Positions 11,684 through 25,088 of a stretch of DNA of 64,000 bases are shown here, piece after piece. The position numbers were made by a program, and so were the translations under genes. A model generated the notes under the pieces. It did no database searches. It worked only from the letters and a program-made list of their open reading frames with translations, and had not been told where the DNA came from. Each line of letters begins with the position of its first letter. The first letter of the stretch is position 1. Source of the DNA: Zanthoxylum bungeanum (lineage: Eukaryota; Streptophyta; Magnoliopsida; Sapindales; Rutaceae). The stretch spans positions 124,001 to 188,000 of the forward strand of contig SKCR01038864.1 in assembly GCA_019454045.1 (NCBI GenBank), in the 5' to 3' direction.

Positions 11684-13281
11684 AAGGTTGAAAAGTGTTC
11701 TTAATCCTTCTTTTTCATTTAAATTTTCTACTTTTTATATATTTATATGAGTTATAAATATTCATATGCATGTTTAGATGATTAGGCACAAAATAATATT
11801 CATATGATGAATGGTTATTGTTTTTCATATGATGAATGGATGTTGCATTGGTCGTAAATTTTTCCGGCTCTTATTTTTATGTTGGTTTTGATTTTGGGAT
11901 GTAAGGCCATAAGGCCATTGTCTGCAATTGTTGCATTTTTATTTTCCAATGTAAAATTTCAATTATTGTAATTTGGAGCATTAGAGTCGTAAAAGGAGCC
12001 AATACCACATTGGAGCGTGTTTTGAAGAACAAGGGATGCCTTGAGAATTTTTGTATTAATTAGATTAATATAGGTTAAAATAAGAGCTTGGTCAATGTAA
12101 AATAAATTTTATGTTATATGTATGTTTTAATTCGAAATGTGTGAATAACATGTCATATAGCTTAGGGTGCCTACTCTTACATTTCACATGCCATAACATG
12201 CTTTAGATGCATTATCATTAAAGACATGAAATATGATTTTATGTGATTTAAAATGTTCAAATTAGAATATGATATGCATGAAAAATAATTAATTGGATTA
12301 ATTGGTTTTATGGTTTAAAATTTGAATTCTAATATATTGGGCTTAATAAGTGCATAATAAATTCCATTGGTATATAGAATGGAAACCCAGACATAAATTC
12401 CATAGCTGAATCCAAATGGACGGTAATGTGGTCTGCACTCGGGATACAATTCCACGTACCATTGGATTTTATAACGCACAAGATTAATTAAATAGTTTAA
12501 TATAAATCTTGATCATTTTAGGATTCTAAAATTTTAAACCAATTAGTGTTCTAGTATTTTAAAAATTAAAATATAATAGGTCACTAATTCCACTCTAATT
12601 AAATTAGTTTAATTGAGTAATACTATTAGTAGAGACTATTGAAAATTAGTGATACAAATTTTTAGAGTTAAAATTGGTTAGGTCACTAATGGTGTACTAG
12701 TGTAAATAAGAATTAAGATTTAGCCCCCATAAATTTTTTCACACTGGTTAAATTAAAATATTAGATATTTTATGAATAGAAACCTTAATCTCAAAATAGT
12801 GAGTGGAAGAGGGATATACAACAGTATATCTCGCAATCTCGATTTTGATCAATATCAGGTTTGGATTCCGAGAGGATATGGATTCTATATGTATCTGGTG
12901 AACTGACCTACCCTACAATGGTACTTCACTAGTTAAGTCCAAGGGTCCCGAAAAGATGGGTCACACTCACAAAATAATGATTAACTGTTAATCTAAATTC
13001 CTTGATCGAATCAAACAGTAGTTGGTTAATATATGAATAAGAGTTACTCATGCATATATTAATCAATTGAGATTGTCTCGATCTGTCATGCAAATACTTG
13101 ACCTACCCTAAGGCAGCACTTATTTATGGGATGATAGATTTTCATGGCATAATAGTTCTCTTAGGTTTCTAACTCGTTATTCATGGTTCATGCATCATGT
13201 TTAATTTTATGCCAAAATTATTTGATAATTTTAATATGGGATGAATGAATATTAAATGCATGTTTATTTTATTTTTCAGCC
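11684..13281 (+). other. Long untranslated leader of Copia-B
   Basis: About 1.6 kb of AT-rich sequence separates the primer-binding site from gag. No open frame resembling a protein was found. The length is notable for a Copia leader and could include an unrecognised insertion. Confidence 0.5.
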
Positions 13282-14136
13282 ATGGTTTCTTCGATTATTT
13301 CCATACTCCCAAATGATAAATTAACGGGAGAAAATTATGTTAAGTGGAAAAGTAATATGAACGCTATCCTGGTATGCAAAGACCTAAAGTTTGTCCTGAC
13401 GGAGGAGTGTCCTCCCGAGCCAGCCAGAAATGCTGGCCAAGCTGTATGTGATGCCTACCAGAAATGGGTCGCAGCTAATGAGAAAGCCCGCTGCTACTTA
13501 CTAGCAGAGATGTTAGAGGTTCTTGCTGCAAAGCATAAACCTATGGCTTCAGCATCTCAGATGATAGAGTCATTGCATGGCATGTTTAGGCAGCATTCGG
13601 AGCGACAACGTCATAAGGCTATGGTCTCAGCGATGACTGCTAGGATAAAGGATGAGATATCAGTCCGAGAGCACGTCTTGAGAATGATGTCCTATCTCAA
13701 TACTACTGAAACCCATGGAGCTCGTATTGACGAGCGTAGCCAGGTGACCATGATTATGGAAACTCTTCTGAAGATTTTTTTGTAGTTTAAAAGCAACCAT
13801 ATTATGAACAAATTAACTTTTACTTTGACCCTGTTGCTTATTGAGCTCACTCACTACGAGTCCATGCTTGTGGATCCTCGTAAGCCCAGTTTTGAGGAAA
13901 ATGTTACCGAGTCTTCAAAATCTGCAAAGATGAAGAAGAATAGCACTGGGAAGGCTAAGGCTAAGCCCATGAAGAAGAAGAACAAGAAAGGCTCCAATGA
14001 TGCAAAGCCCAAGGGAAAATGTTTCCACTGCAACAAGAACGGGCATTGGAAAACGAATTGTCCTAAATACTTTGCTGAGCTGAAGGAGAAAAAAATTACA
14101 GGTAAATATGATTTACTCGTTATCGAATATATATAA
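13282..14136 (+). pseudogene. Copia-B gag with zinc knuckle
   Basis: The ATG at 13282 follows 'ttttcagcc' and opens MVSSIISILPNDKLTGENY, with the Copia gag motif NYVKWKSNMNAIL. One frame carries an N-terminal gag domain (UBN2-like) to a TAG stop at 13783-13785. The same frame then continues from 13786 through a lysine-rich stretch to a zinc knuckle CFHCNKNGHWKTNC at 14020-14061 and a stop at 14134. The single in-frame stop is the main lesion. The product would package element RNA. Its frame continues directly into the protease motif. Confidence 0.85.
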
Positions 14137-17100
14137 ATGGAGGGTGATAAATCTGCCTGGATTGTTGATTCTGGAGCCACTAACCATTTTTGTTCTTCTT
14201 TGCATCTACTTAACTCATAGAGGGACCTTGCTGAATATGACTACGCCATGAGGGTTGGGATATGTGATGCCATTTCAACAAGAGCAGTGGGCGTTTTCAG
14301 TTTAAATTTTACAAATAATAGTTATTTAAATTTGAATAATGTGTTATTCATTCTTGGTTTCCGCAGGAATTTGATTTATTTTTCTAAACTTTTGGATGAT
14401 GGTTTTTTAGTTTCTTTTAATAGTAATTTGGTTATTATTGGTAGAAATGGATTAACCATATGCATAGGAAACCCAGAAAATAACTTGTATGTGTTAAGAC
14501 CGTTAACACATAGGTCATTACTCAACATTGAAATATTTAAGGTTGAGAAACCTAAAACTAAACGGTAAAAGATTTATCACGATGACACATATCTGTGGCA
14601 TCTTAGACTTGGTCATATCAGCCTTGACCTGATAGATAGGTTGATAAAGAACAGAGCCTTAAATTAGTTAAAGCTCGAAACTTTACCAGCCTACGAATCT
14701 TGTTTAGAAGGAAAATGACCAAAAGACCTTTTACTGGAAAAGATATAAGAGCCAGTCAACCACTTGAGCTTATACATTCAGACATTTGCGGACCGATGAA
14801 TGTAAGAGCCCGAGGTGGTTATGAATACTTCATCACATTTATTGACGATTATTCCATATATGGGTATGTTTACCTAATGCAACACAAGTCAGATACTTTT
14901 CAAAGGTTCAAAGAATATCGTGTTGAGGTTGAGAACCAATTAGATAAAACAATCAAAACTCTACGATTATATCGTGGAGGAGAATACCTTGACAGAGATT
15001 TCGAGGAATTCTTAGCTGAGCATGGGATAGTATCCCAGCTCGCAGCGTCTGGAACACCACAACAAAATGGTGTTACATAAAGAAGAAATCAAACCTTTTT
15101 AGACATGATGAGATATATGTTTAGTTGTAGCTCAATGCCTAGTTCATTTTAGGGATATACATTGTAAACTGTAATGCATATCCTTAATGTAGTTCCATCT
15201 AAGTCTGTTCCTAAGACTCCATTAGACTTGTGGAATGGTCGTAAAACTAGTTTACGACATTTCCGCATATGGGGGTGTCCAACACATGTGTTGAAGAATA
15301 AGACTATAAAGTTGGTGCCACGTTCTCATGTGTGCCTATTTGTAGACTATCCTAAGGAGACTATGGGTGGATTCTTCTATAGCCCTGAAGATAACAAATT
15401 ATTGGTATCAACAAATGCTACATTTCTGGGGGAGGACTATATGAGGGAGTTCAAACCTCGAAGTAAAGTGTTACTCGAGGAGTTATTTACTGGTTCGACC
15501 AGCGCACCATCATCAATGACAATTGAAAAATACATAACACCTTCAACATCTAAGCGTCAGATGCAAGTTCTTTAGAATAATCTGCCACCTAGACGTAGTG
15601 GGAGGGTTGTACGACAACCTGATCGCTATCTAAGAGTTGGAGAGGCACAAGTTGTCGTATACAGTGATGGTATAGATGATCCATTGACCTATCATAGTGC
15701 AATGGATGATTCTGATAAAGAGGAATGACTCAATGCCATGAACATAAAGATAGAGTCTATGTACTCTAACTCAGTCTAGGAACTTGTAGACCAACCTGAT
15801 GGGGCAAAACCTATAGGTTGCAAGTGGATCTACAAAAGAAAGAGAGGAGCAGATGAGAAGGTACAGACCTTCATGGCTAGGCTAGTGGCCAAGGGTTATA
15901 CCCAGAAAGAGGGAGTTGACTATGAGGAAATTTCTCGCCAGTAGCCATGCTCAAATCCATCTGCACTCTTCTATCCATTGCCGCATATTATGACTATCAA
16001 ATTTGGCAAATAGACACCACTGCATTCTTGAATGACAATCTTGATGAGTGTATTTATATGGTACAACCAGAGAGGTTGATAGCCCAAGGTCAAGAGCAAA
16101 AGGTTTGCAAGCTGCAAATGTCTATTTATGGACTTAAACAAGAATATCGATCTTGGAATATAAGATTTGATACCACGATCAAGTCTTATGACTTTGAGCA
16201 GAATGTTGATGAGCCTTGTGTATACAAGCACGTCATTGACGGGAATGTGGTTTTTTGTTTTTGTTTTATACGTCGATGGTATTTTACTCATTGGGAACGA
16301 TGTAAAGATATTATCGGATGTGAAAACCTGGCTAGCTAACAATTCCAAATGAAAGATTTGGGAGAGGCCAGTTATGTTCTTGGGATTCAGATACTTCGGG
16401 ATCGCAAGAAACGACTGTTATTTATGTCTCAGGCATCCTATATCGATAAGATCCTTGTGCGATTTGGGATGCAGAATTCCAAGAAAGGCAATTTACCTTA
16501 TAGACATGTGATAAGTGCATGAAAGTGTACTTTGAATATCGCTAACTCAGCTTAATTATCATGTATTAAATCTTAATTAGAGTTTATTTTATGTCTTGTT
16601 ATTAGGAACCAATGAACATGAAGAATTGAGAAATTACACAAGTTTCGGGACCTATCGGACGCATCAGAAGCACGCGGGAATAGCTGAAATGAAGAAAGAA
16701 TTATCCTAGAAATTTGCCACGCGTCGCGATGCGCCTACAGAATCAGCACTCATATAAAATCCAGCAAGTTTGGCATCGATGCGCCACTTGTCAGAGCTGC
16801 GGCACCCCGGAAGACACCAGAAACCTGATTTAGATGTGTTTTATACGCACAATGACTCCATAAGTTTTCTATATAAACCCAACTCCGTCCTAAACTCTAA
16901 AAACGGAGAGAAACAGAGGGAGAACACATAACAAAAAGCCGCAAACACAAAATCAAGAGAGAATAACGAAGAACTTCAAGCTAAAGATGATGTCTCTCCG
17001 ATCTATCAAAGTGGTTCCTCTCATCTGCATGAAGAACTATTCTCATAGGAAAAGCTAATGATGAACTCTTGTATTTGATTTCTTATATTCACGTTCTTAA

Positions 17101-18450
17101 TTCCTATAAACTATTAAACGTTAATACAATTGATGTTTGTTATTCTTTATTATTTTTTGATTATATAAATCCAGAAACTATTTTTATCAAACTTGCATAT
17201 AGATCCAGTCATGCTCTTCTATGTGTGATTTGTGAACCCAGTTGTGACTGGTAAAGTTGTTTTATGATTAGGTCTTCTACTGCAATATTGCATGAGGGTA
17301 TATTGTCGACGTTAGATAAGTCGTAACGTTGACTTTGTGTGCTGTTAACATAGAGAAAATAAATCATCAATTACCTTAGAGTTTAATATGTCTAGAATTG
17401 AATATTTTTCGATTGTTGGTTTGGGATGTGAAACCTTCGATTGAGTAATAACAGTAATCAATAACTGGATATAGGAATTTGATATAAGAGGGATTCTCGA
17501 TGCTTTACTACCTCTCTCTATTGATATCTTTTACGTTTTTCTATTAATCTTTACCTTAAATTATCAATTCAATCTATATTTTCATTAAGTTACTGCTAAA
17601 TATTTTTATTTAAGTAAATCAGTCTTTGTAACCATCTCTCCGAGAAATTGACACCCCAACTATACTGCGATAGCCGCAAGTACTTTTGGGCGTAATCAAC
17701 ATGTAATTCATTTGTCAAAAGAACAGTCTCCTAAGACACCTAAAGATATTGAGGAAATGAGACATATTCCATATGCCTCAGTAGTTGGTAGTCTCATGTA
17801 TGCTATGTTATGCACAAGATCAGACATATGTTTTACAGTAGGAGTAGTCAGTATGTTTCAGTCTAAGCTAGAATTCGATCATTGGGTGGCTGTGAAACAC
17901 ATTCTCAAGAATCTTAAGAGAACGAGAGATTATATGCTTGTATATTCCGGTGAGGATATGATCCTAAGGGGATATACAGACTCTAATTTTTAGACAGATG
18001 TCGATTATACGAAATCAACATCTGAATTAGTGTTTACCTTAGGTGGTGGTGCTATATTATGGCAAAGTATAAAGCAATCTTACATTGCTGACTCCACCAT
18101 GGAGGCTGAATATGTAGCAGCTTGTGAAGCAACTAAGGAAGCAGTCTGGCTCCGTAAATTCTTGGGATATCTGGAAGTTGTTCTAGATATGGATAAATCA
18201 CTCACACTTTATTGAGATAATAGTGGTTGCAGTGGAAAATTCAAAAGAACCGAGAAGCCACAATAGGGGAAATCATGTAGAGAGGAAATATCATCTCATC
18301 AGGGAGATAGTGCATAAAGGAGATGTTTCTGTCACAAAGATTGCATCCGCAGAGAACTTGGCTGATCTGTTTACAAAGACCTTGTCGGCTAAGGTGTTTA
18401 AAGGTCACTTAGATGGTCTAGGATTACGTGACATGTCTCATTTGCTCTAG
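14137..18450 (+). pseudogene. Copia-B pol (protease, integrase, RT, RNase H), interrupted
   Basis: Protease carries the active-site motif WIVDSGATNHFC (14158-14193). The pre-integrase motif LWHLRLGHIS lies near 14594. The integrase core is at 14700-15080 (LIHSDICGPM, SGTPQQNGVT) and 15174-15575. RT runs from about 15720 (KWIYKRKRG, ARLVAKGYTQ) to 16500. A solo LTR splits pol at 16509-17698. RT and RNase H resume at 17712-18450 with DSTMEAEYVAACEATKEAV. There is a frameshift between the end of the 14248-14568 frame and 14700, a one-base deletion near 15930 in the EETFSP region (reading EEISR here), and several stops. Inactive, but easily recognised as Ty1/Copia. Confidence 0.88.
16509..17698 (+). 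mobile_element. Solo LTR with perfect 5-bp target duplication, in Copia-B RT
   Basis: It begins TGATAAGTGCATGAAAG and ends GGGCGTAATCA. The 5-bp duplication acatg flanks it exactly (16504-16508 and 17699-17703). The LTR is 1,190 bp and contains 'tctatataaaccc' near 16870 as a probable core promoter. There is no internal coding, so a recombined solo LTR is the simplest reading. Its start resembles the LTRs at 33507 (TGATAAGTGCAG) and 52536 (TGATGAGTACC). The 33507 copy is followed by a tRNA-Asp-like primer site, so this family is probably Ty3/Gypsy rather than Copia. Confidence 0.85.
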
Positions 18451-18453
18451 TGC

Positions 18454-18464
18454 AAGTGGGAGAT
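18454..18464 (+). promoter_or_regulatory. Polypurine tract of Copia-B
   Basis: The purine-rich stretch aagtgggagat lies directly before the right LTR start TGTTGGGATATATGCCC. The same arrangement, slightly decayed, precedes the LTR at 22988. Confidence 0.65.
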
Positions 18465-20602
18465 TGTTGGGATATATGCCCTAGAGCTTCACGTAATGTA
18501 AACAGTTTTATATATTATGAAATTAAATGATGCATTATTCATTTATCAAAAGTGTTTGTTTAAATTTCGCATATTGTAAATTATCTTGATTACCCTAGAT
18601 TACACATGTACCTTCAGACTTAGTGTATGAGTGTCATACATAAGAGGATTTAAGTCTGAAGTTGGTAATCTAAAATAGTCCATAGAGAGCAAACAAAACG
18701 GGTACTTTGTTTGTGGTTTATCTATAACTGCGGTCCATTCTATAATTGTATGGCGATCTTGATCCGGGATCGTCCATGTGGAGACATAAGAATGAAGACA
18801 CCTTGTATGATGTGATCATATAAGACTGAACTCAGATAGAAATGACTTTATTATAATATTCATTAAATAAAGAAATTCTTTTCGATCTGCTAAATGGTCA
18901 TATATGGATTGATCTTAATCCTGAGTGTACTACGAACTCCTGCATGCCAGGCTATGTCCGTTGATTTACAAAGGTGAGGTTGGTGTAGCAGTCCCGACCA
19001 ATAGCTACGTACTTTGAGGGCATGGTTTGATGTGTAGCTGAGGACGTTTTACATAGACATAGAGTGCACTCCTTCTTGCGAGAAGTAGAGGAGTATATTT
19101 CTTAAGGGTTGATTCGGAACTTGAACTGTTAGAGTGCTCAAGTCTTTCTATTACGAATAGAAAGATTAGAATTCATAATGGTTATGAATAAATCGTTCAT
19201 TAGAGAATCAATGATACTTAAGGTAAAAATAATTAGAGGGTATAACAGACATTATGACCTGGCTCTAATTATGAGATACTCGTGAAGGGTCAATTCGTAT
19301 GTAGTGACTATATCGACGAGCACTAACTTGGTTCAGCTTAATATACTATCTACGGCAATGAGAGTGCAACTTAGGGTTTTTAGTGGAATAACCCGGAGTT
19401 CATAATTCGGAATATTTAATTAAGAGCTTAATTAATATTTCGACATTATTGGAACTGAGAACCGTAGGTCCATTTGGTCCCCGTGCTAGCTCAATATATT
19501 GTAGCAGATTTAGTATAATTAGATAATCCTTATTATATACTCACATATGCATAAATATTATTAATAATTTTATTTTGTCACACTTGAAACTATATATTAA
19601 AAGTTAATATATGATTTTAATAATTATATGATAATTATTAAATACAAAATATTTAATTATATATGATATAATTTAATAAGGCTAAGATTGTAATTTCTAA
19701 ATTTTGGGTTTTGGAAACCCTTGGATTCAATTTGGAAGTTACACCTTTTAAATGTCATAATTATTATTTTTTTTTTTTTGTAACATCTTTGGCTTTATGG
19801 TAAGTAAATGATTTGTTATAAAATTTTTGAAATTTAACATGTTTGGCCGAAAATTGGAGGTTGGAAAAGGGAAAGGTTTCTTTTATTTTTGGAAACAAAT
19901 AAACCTAAGTATAAAAAGAAAAATTATTTTTTTTACTAAGCTTTTCATTCTAACCCTTAGCCTCCATATTATTCTTCTCCAATTCTCTTAAAGTGTTGAG
20001 AAAACAAAAAAGAGAATAAGAAGAAAATAAAATAAAATAGAAATACAAGTGTGATTCCATCTCTAAAACGTTTAGGGATTTAATATTGTGAGTCTAGCCC
20101 ACACTAGTTTCCGTTGGTAATGAGATATACCTCGAAATACTTTTTGGTGTCGAACAAATAATCATCTTCATCTTTTTCTTGTTTGGTACTCGACAGTGAG
20201 GCTTATTTTTGCTTACTGCCGCCCATTTTTAGTAAAACGGAACTCGGTTTGGTTTCATTTTAATCCAGAATTTTTGGGGAACTATAGGGATGTTTTGGGG
20301 CTGTGTTGGGGCTGTTTTCAAGTGAAAAATCAAAACTGAAACACAGCCACTGCCCACACATTTGAGGGGTTGTTTCGGCAGTGCGTTGGTCGCGAATCGG
20401 GTCCAAAATAGTCCAGTTTTTGTGCGGTTATTCGGGGGGTGTTCGGGGACTGTTTCGAGGCTATAATTTTATCTAAAAAGAAATAAATTCCAGTGGTGGT
20501 ATTGGTTGCATTCGGCCATTCAAATGGAAGGGTAGAAAAAATTTTCAAGTCTGATCTGTGTGCCTTATGCGTTTCCACTACTCAAGGAAAACGTTTCCTA
20601 CA
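18465..20602 (+). mobile_element. Right LTR of Copia-B
   Basis: This is a 2,138-bp LTR starting TGTTGGGATATATGCCC and ending acgtttcctaca. A TATA-like tataaaaag lies at 19910-19918. By eye it is much closer to the left LTR (10058-11668) than to the LTR at 22988-25086. The next bases, gtcag, continue straight into the integrase coding sequence of another copy (Copia-B2), aligning with tcagatac at about 14890 of Copia-B. That points to insertion of Copia-B within the Copia-B2 integrase. Confidence 0.85.
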
Positions 20603-22975
20603 GTCAGGTACTTTTGAAATGTTCAAAGAGTATTGTGCTAAGGTTGAGAACCAGTTAGGTAAGACAATCAAAAATCTACGATCGGATCGTGGAGGAGAAT
20701 ACCTTGACAGAGATTTTAAGGATTTTTAGTTGAGCATGGGATAATATCCCATTTCACAGCACCTGGAACACCACAAACAAAATGGTATTGCAGAGAGGAG
20801 AAATCAGACCCTACTAGACATGATAAGATCTATGTTTAGTTATAGTTCAATACCTGGTTCATTCTGGGGGCATGCATAGCAAACAACAATGTATATCCTT
20901 AATGTTTTTCCATCTAAGTCTGTTCCTAAGACTCCATTAGAGATGTGGAGTGGTCGTAAAACTAATTTACGATATTTCTGTATATGAGGGTGTCCAGCAC
21001 ATGTGCTGAAGAATAAGACTACTAAGTTGGAGCCACGTTCACAGGTGTGTCTATTTATAGGCTATCCTATGGAAACTAGAGGTGGATTCTTTTATAGCCA
21101 TGAAGATAACAAAATATATGTATCGATAAATGCCACGTTTCTAGAGGAGGACTATATGAGAAAGTTCAAACCTCGTAGTAAGGTGTTACTCGAGGAGTTA
21201 CTTGCTGGTTCGATCATCACACCATCGTCAACGACAGTTGATAAACACATAACACCTTCGACATCTGAGCTTCAGATGTAAGTTCTTCAGAATGATCTGC
21301 TACCTAGACGTAGTGAGAGGGTTGTATGACAACCTGATCGCTATCCAGGAGTTGGAGAGGCATAAGTTGTCGCTTACAGCGATGGTGTAGATGATCTATT
21401 GACCTATCGTAATGCAATGGATGATTCTGATAAAGAGGAATGACTCAAATCCATGAACCTCAAGATGTAGTCTATATACTCCAACTCAGTTTGAGAACTT
21501 GTGGACCAACTTGATGGGGTAAAACCCATAGGTTATAAGTGGATCTACAAGAGAAAGAGGGGAGCATATGGGAAGGTACAGACCTTCCAGGCTAGGCTAG
21601 TGGCCAAGGGTTATACCCAGAAAGAGGGAGTTGACTATGAGGAAACTTTCTCGCCAGTGGCCATGCTAAAATCCATCTGCACTCTTCTGTCCATTGCCGC
21701 ATATTATGACTATGAGATTTGGAAAATGGACGTCAGACTGTATTCTTGAATGACAATCTTGATGAGTGTATCTATATGGTACAACCTTAGGGGTTTATAA
21801 CCCAATGTCAAAAGCAAAAGTTTTGCAATCTACAAAGGTCCATTCATGGACTCAAGCAAACATCTCGATCTTGGAACATAATATTTGATACCACGATCAA
21901 GTCTTATGACTTTGAGCAGAATGTTGATGAACCTTATGTATACAAGCGCGTCATCGACGGGAATGTGATTTTTCTTATTTTATACATCGATGATATTTTA
22001 CTCATTGGGAATGATGTAAAGATATTAGTGGACGTGAAAACCTGGCTAGCTAACCATTTCCAAATGAAATATTTGGGGGATGGCAGTTATGTCATTGGGA
22101 TCCATAAACTGCGGGATCGTAAGAAATGAATGTTAGCTATGTCTCAAACATCACTAACATCCCGATAAGATCCGCTTGGGTGATTGGGATGTAGAATTCC
22201 AAGAAAAGCAATTTGCCTTATCGGCATGGAATTCACTTGTCAAAGGAACAGTCTCATAAGACACCTCAATAAGTTGAGGAAATGAGCATATCCCATATAC
22301 CTCATCAATTAGTAGTCTAATATATGCTATATTATGCTCGAGCCCAGCCATTTTTTTTTACAGTGGGAGTAGTCAGTAGGTTTCAATCTAACCCATGATT
22401 CGATCATTGGGTGACTGTGAAACACATTCTCAAGTATCTTAAGAGAACGAGAGATTATATGCTTGTAAATTCCGGTGAGGATATGATCCTAATGGGATAT
22501 ACAGACTCTGATTTTCAGACATATGTCGATTCTAGGTATTCAACATTTGGATCAGTCTTTACCCTAGATGGTGGGGCTATAGTATGATGGAGCATAAAGC
22601 AATCTATATTGCTGACTCCACCATGGAGGCTGAGTATGTAGCAGCTTGCGAAGCAGCTAAGGAAGCAGTCTAGCTCTGTAAGTTCTTGGGAGATCTCGAA
22701 GTCATTCCGGATATGGATAAACCACTCACACTTTATTGCGATAATAGTGGTGCAGTGGAAAATTCAAAGGAACCAAGAAGTCACAAGAGGGGAAAATATA
22801 TAGAGAGGAAATATCATCCCATCAGGGAGATAGTGCAGAGATGAGATATTTCTGTCACAAAGATTGCATCCACAGAGAACTTGGCTGATCCGTTTACAAA
22901 GACCTTGTCGGTTAAAGTGTTTGAGGGCCGCCTAGATGGTCTAGGATTACGTGACATGTCCCATTTGATCTAGTG
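20603..22975 (+). pseudogene. Copia-B2 pol, 3' part only (integrase C-part to RNase H)
   Basis: This begins within the integrase core at the point matching about 14890 of Copia-B, with TIKNLRSDRGGEYLDRDF. It continues through the integrase C-part (21003-21281) and RT (21501-21749, KWIYKRKRGAYGKVQTFQ, YEETFSPVAMLKSIC), then a heavily decayed RT to RNase H (about 21900-22970). Many stops and small indels are present; for instance the SGTPQQNG motif is shifted by an extra base near 20775. It is more decayed than Copia-B pol, in keeping with an older host element. Confidence 0.85.
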
Positions 22976-22987
22976 CAAGTGAGAGAT

Positions 22988-25086
22988 TTTTTGGATATAT
23001 GCCCTAGAGCATCATGTAATGTAAACTCTATTATGTTTTATGAAATAAAATGATGCATTGTTCATTTGTCAAAGTGTTTGTTTAATATCGCATATTATAT
23101 TGTTTACTCATGTACCTTCAGACTTAGTGTATAGTGTCATAAACAAGACGATTTAAGTATAAAGTTGGTAATCTAAAATAGTCCATATAGAGCAAACAAA
23201 GCGGGTACTTTGTTTGTGGTTTATCTATAGCTACGGTCTATTCTATAACTATATGGAGACCTTGATCCAAGATCGTCCATTTGGAGACATGAGAATGAAG
23301 GCACTTTGTATGATGTGGTCATATAAGACTGGACCCAGATAGAAATGAGTTTCTTATAATATCTGCTAAAAAAGAAATTCATTACCAGATGGTCATATAT
23401 GGATTGATCTTAATCCTGACTGCACTACAAACTCATGCATGACAGGCTATGTCCTTTGATTTACAAAGGTGAGGTTGGTGTAGCAATCCCGACTAATAAC
23501 TACGTACTTTGGGGATATGGTTTGATGTGTAGCTGAGGACGTTTTACATAGATATGGAGTTCACTCTTTCTTGCGAGAAGTATATGAGTATCTTCCATAA
23601 GGGTAGATTCGATACTTGAACGGTTAAAGTGCTCAAGTCTTTCTATTACGAATAGAAAGATTAACATTCATAATGGTTATGAATAAATCGTTCATTATAG
23701 AATCAATGGTACTTAGGTAAAATAATTAGAGGAGTAAAACAAACATTATGACCCGACTCTAATTATGAGATACTCGTGAATGATTAATCTGTATGTAATG
23801 ACTATATCAATGGACACCGACGTGGTTCAGTTTAATTTATCTATCTGTGGCAACGAGAGTGCAACTTTGGGTTTTTAGTGGAATAACTCGGAGTTAATAA
23901 TTCGGAATATTTAATTAAGAGCTTAATTAATATTTCGGGATTATTGGAGCTCGGAACCGTAGGTCCATTCGGTCCACGTGTTAGCTCGATATACTATAGT
24001 AGATTAAATATAATTGGATAGTCCAATTATACTCACATATGAAAATATTATAATATGATTAATTTTATTATTTTGTCACACTTGAAACATATGTTAGAAT
24101 TTAATATATGGTTTTAATAATTATATGATAATTATTAAATACATTATATTAAATTATATATGATATAATTTAATAAGGCTAAGATTGTAATTTCCAAATT
24201 TTGGGTTTTGGAAACTCTTGGATTCAATTTGGAAGTTACACTTTTTATTACGTTATAACTTATTAATTTTTGTATCATCTTTTCAATTATGGTAATTGAA
24301 AATTTGATATTACAAAATTTTGAAATATTCATTGCCTTGGCCGAAACTTCCTAGGGTGAAAGGGGAATGGTTTTGTTTATTTTGGAAATAAGAAACCCTA
24401 AGTATAAAAAGAAGATTTATTTTTCTTTTTTGCTAAGCCTCTCATTTGCAACCTTAGCCACTTTTTTCTTCAAACTCTCTCAAGTGTTGAGAAAATAAAA
24501 GGAAGAACAAAAGAAGAAAAAACAAAATAAAATACTTGTGTGACTTTAATCTCTAAAAGGGTTTAGGGATTAGTTTTATGAGTCTAGCCCACACTAGTTT
24601 CCGTTGGTTGCTAGACATAGCAAGGAAGTCCTTTTGGTGTTGAACTAAAATCCATCTCTATCTTCTTGTTGTTTACACTTTGCAGTGAGGCTTGGTTTTG
24701 CTCATATCGTACATACTTTTGTGATTTCGGGGCTTGGTTTGTTTTGGTTTCAATCTAGAATTTTTAGAGAACATTAAAAGATGTTTTGGGGGTTGTGTTG
24801 GAGCTATTTATTATTGAAAAATCAGACCTAAAACACAGCAGTGATTTACGCATATAAGGGGCTGTTTCAAGCAGTGAACTGGGCGCATTTCGGGTGCAAA
24901 ATAGTCTAATTTTGTGATGATGTTCGGGGTCTGTTCCGGGGCTGAAATTTTGTCCAAAATAGAAGTAAAATTTCAGTTGTGGTACTGGTAACTTTCGGCC
25001 AAAGAGGAGAGAAGGACAGAAAATTTTTTCAAGTCCGATCCGGGTGCCTAACGTGTTTCCACTGCACTAGGAAAATGGTTCCTACA
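22988..25086 (+). mobile_element. 3' LTR of Copia-B2
   Basis: The start is decayed (tttttggatatatgcccta for TGTTGGGATATATGCCCTA). The end is aaatggttcctaca at 25086. It is homologous along its length to the two Copia-B LTRs but clearly more diverged. The start is uncertain by a few bases because the first residues are mutated. Confidence 0.8.
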
Positions 25087-25088
25087 CA

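Noticed and set aside
11388..11750. 120-codon plus-strand frame at the Copia-B left LTR end
   Set aside because: It runs across the LTR end and the primer-binding site; not conserved in the two sister LTRs.
18465..25086. Tandem Copia array sharing a middle LTR by unequal recombination
   Set aside because: The sequence after 20602 starts mid-integrase, with no primer-binding site or gag, and the third LTR is more diverged; nested insertion fits better, though flanking sequence is needed to be sure.
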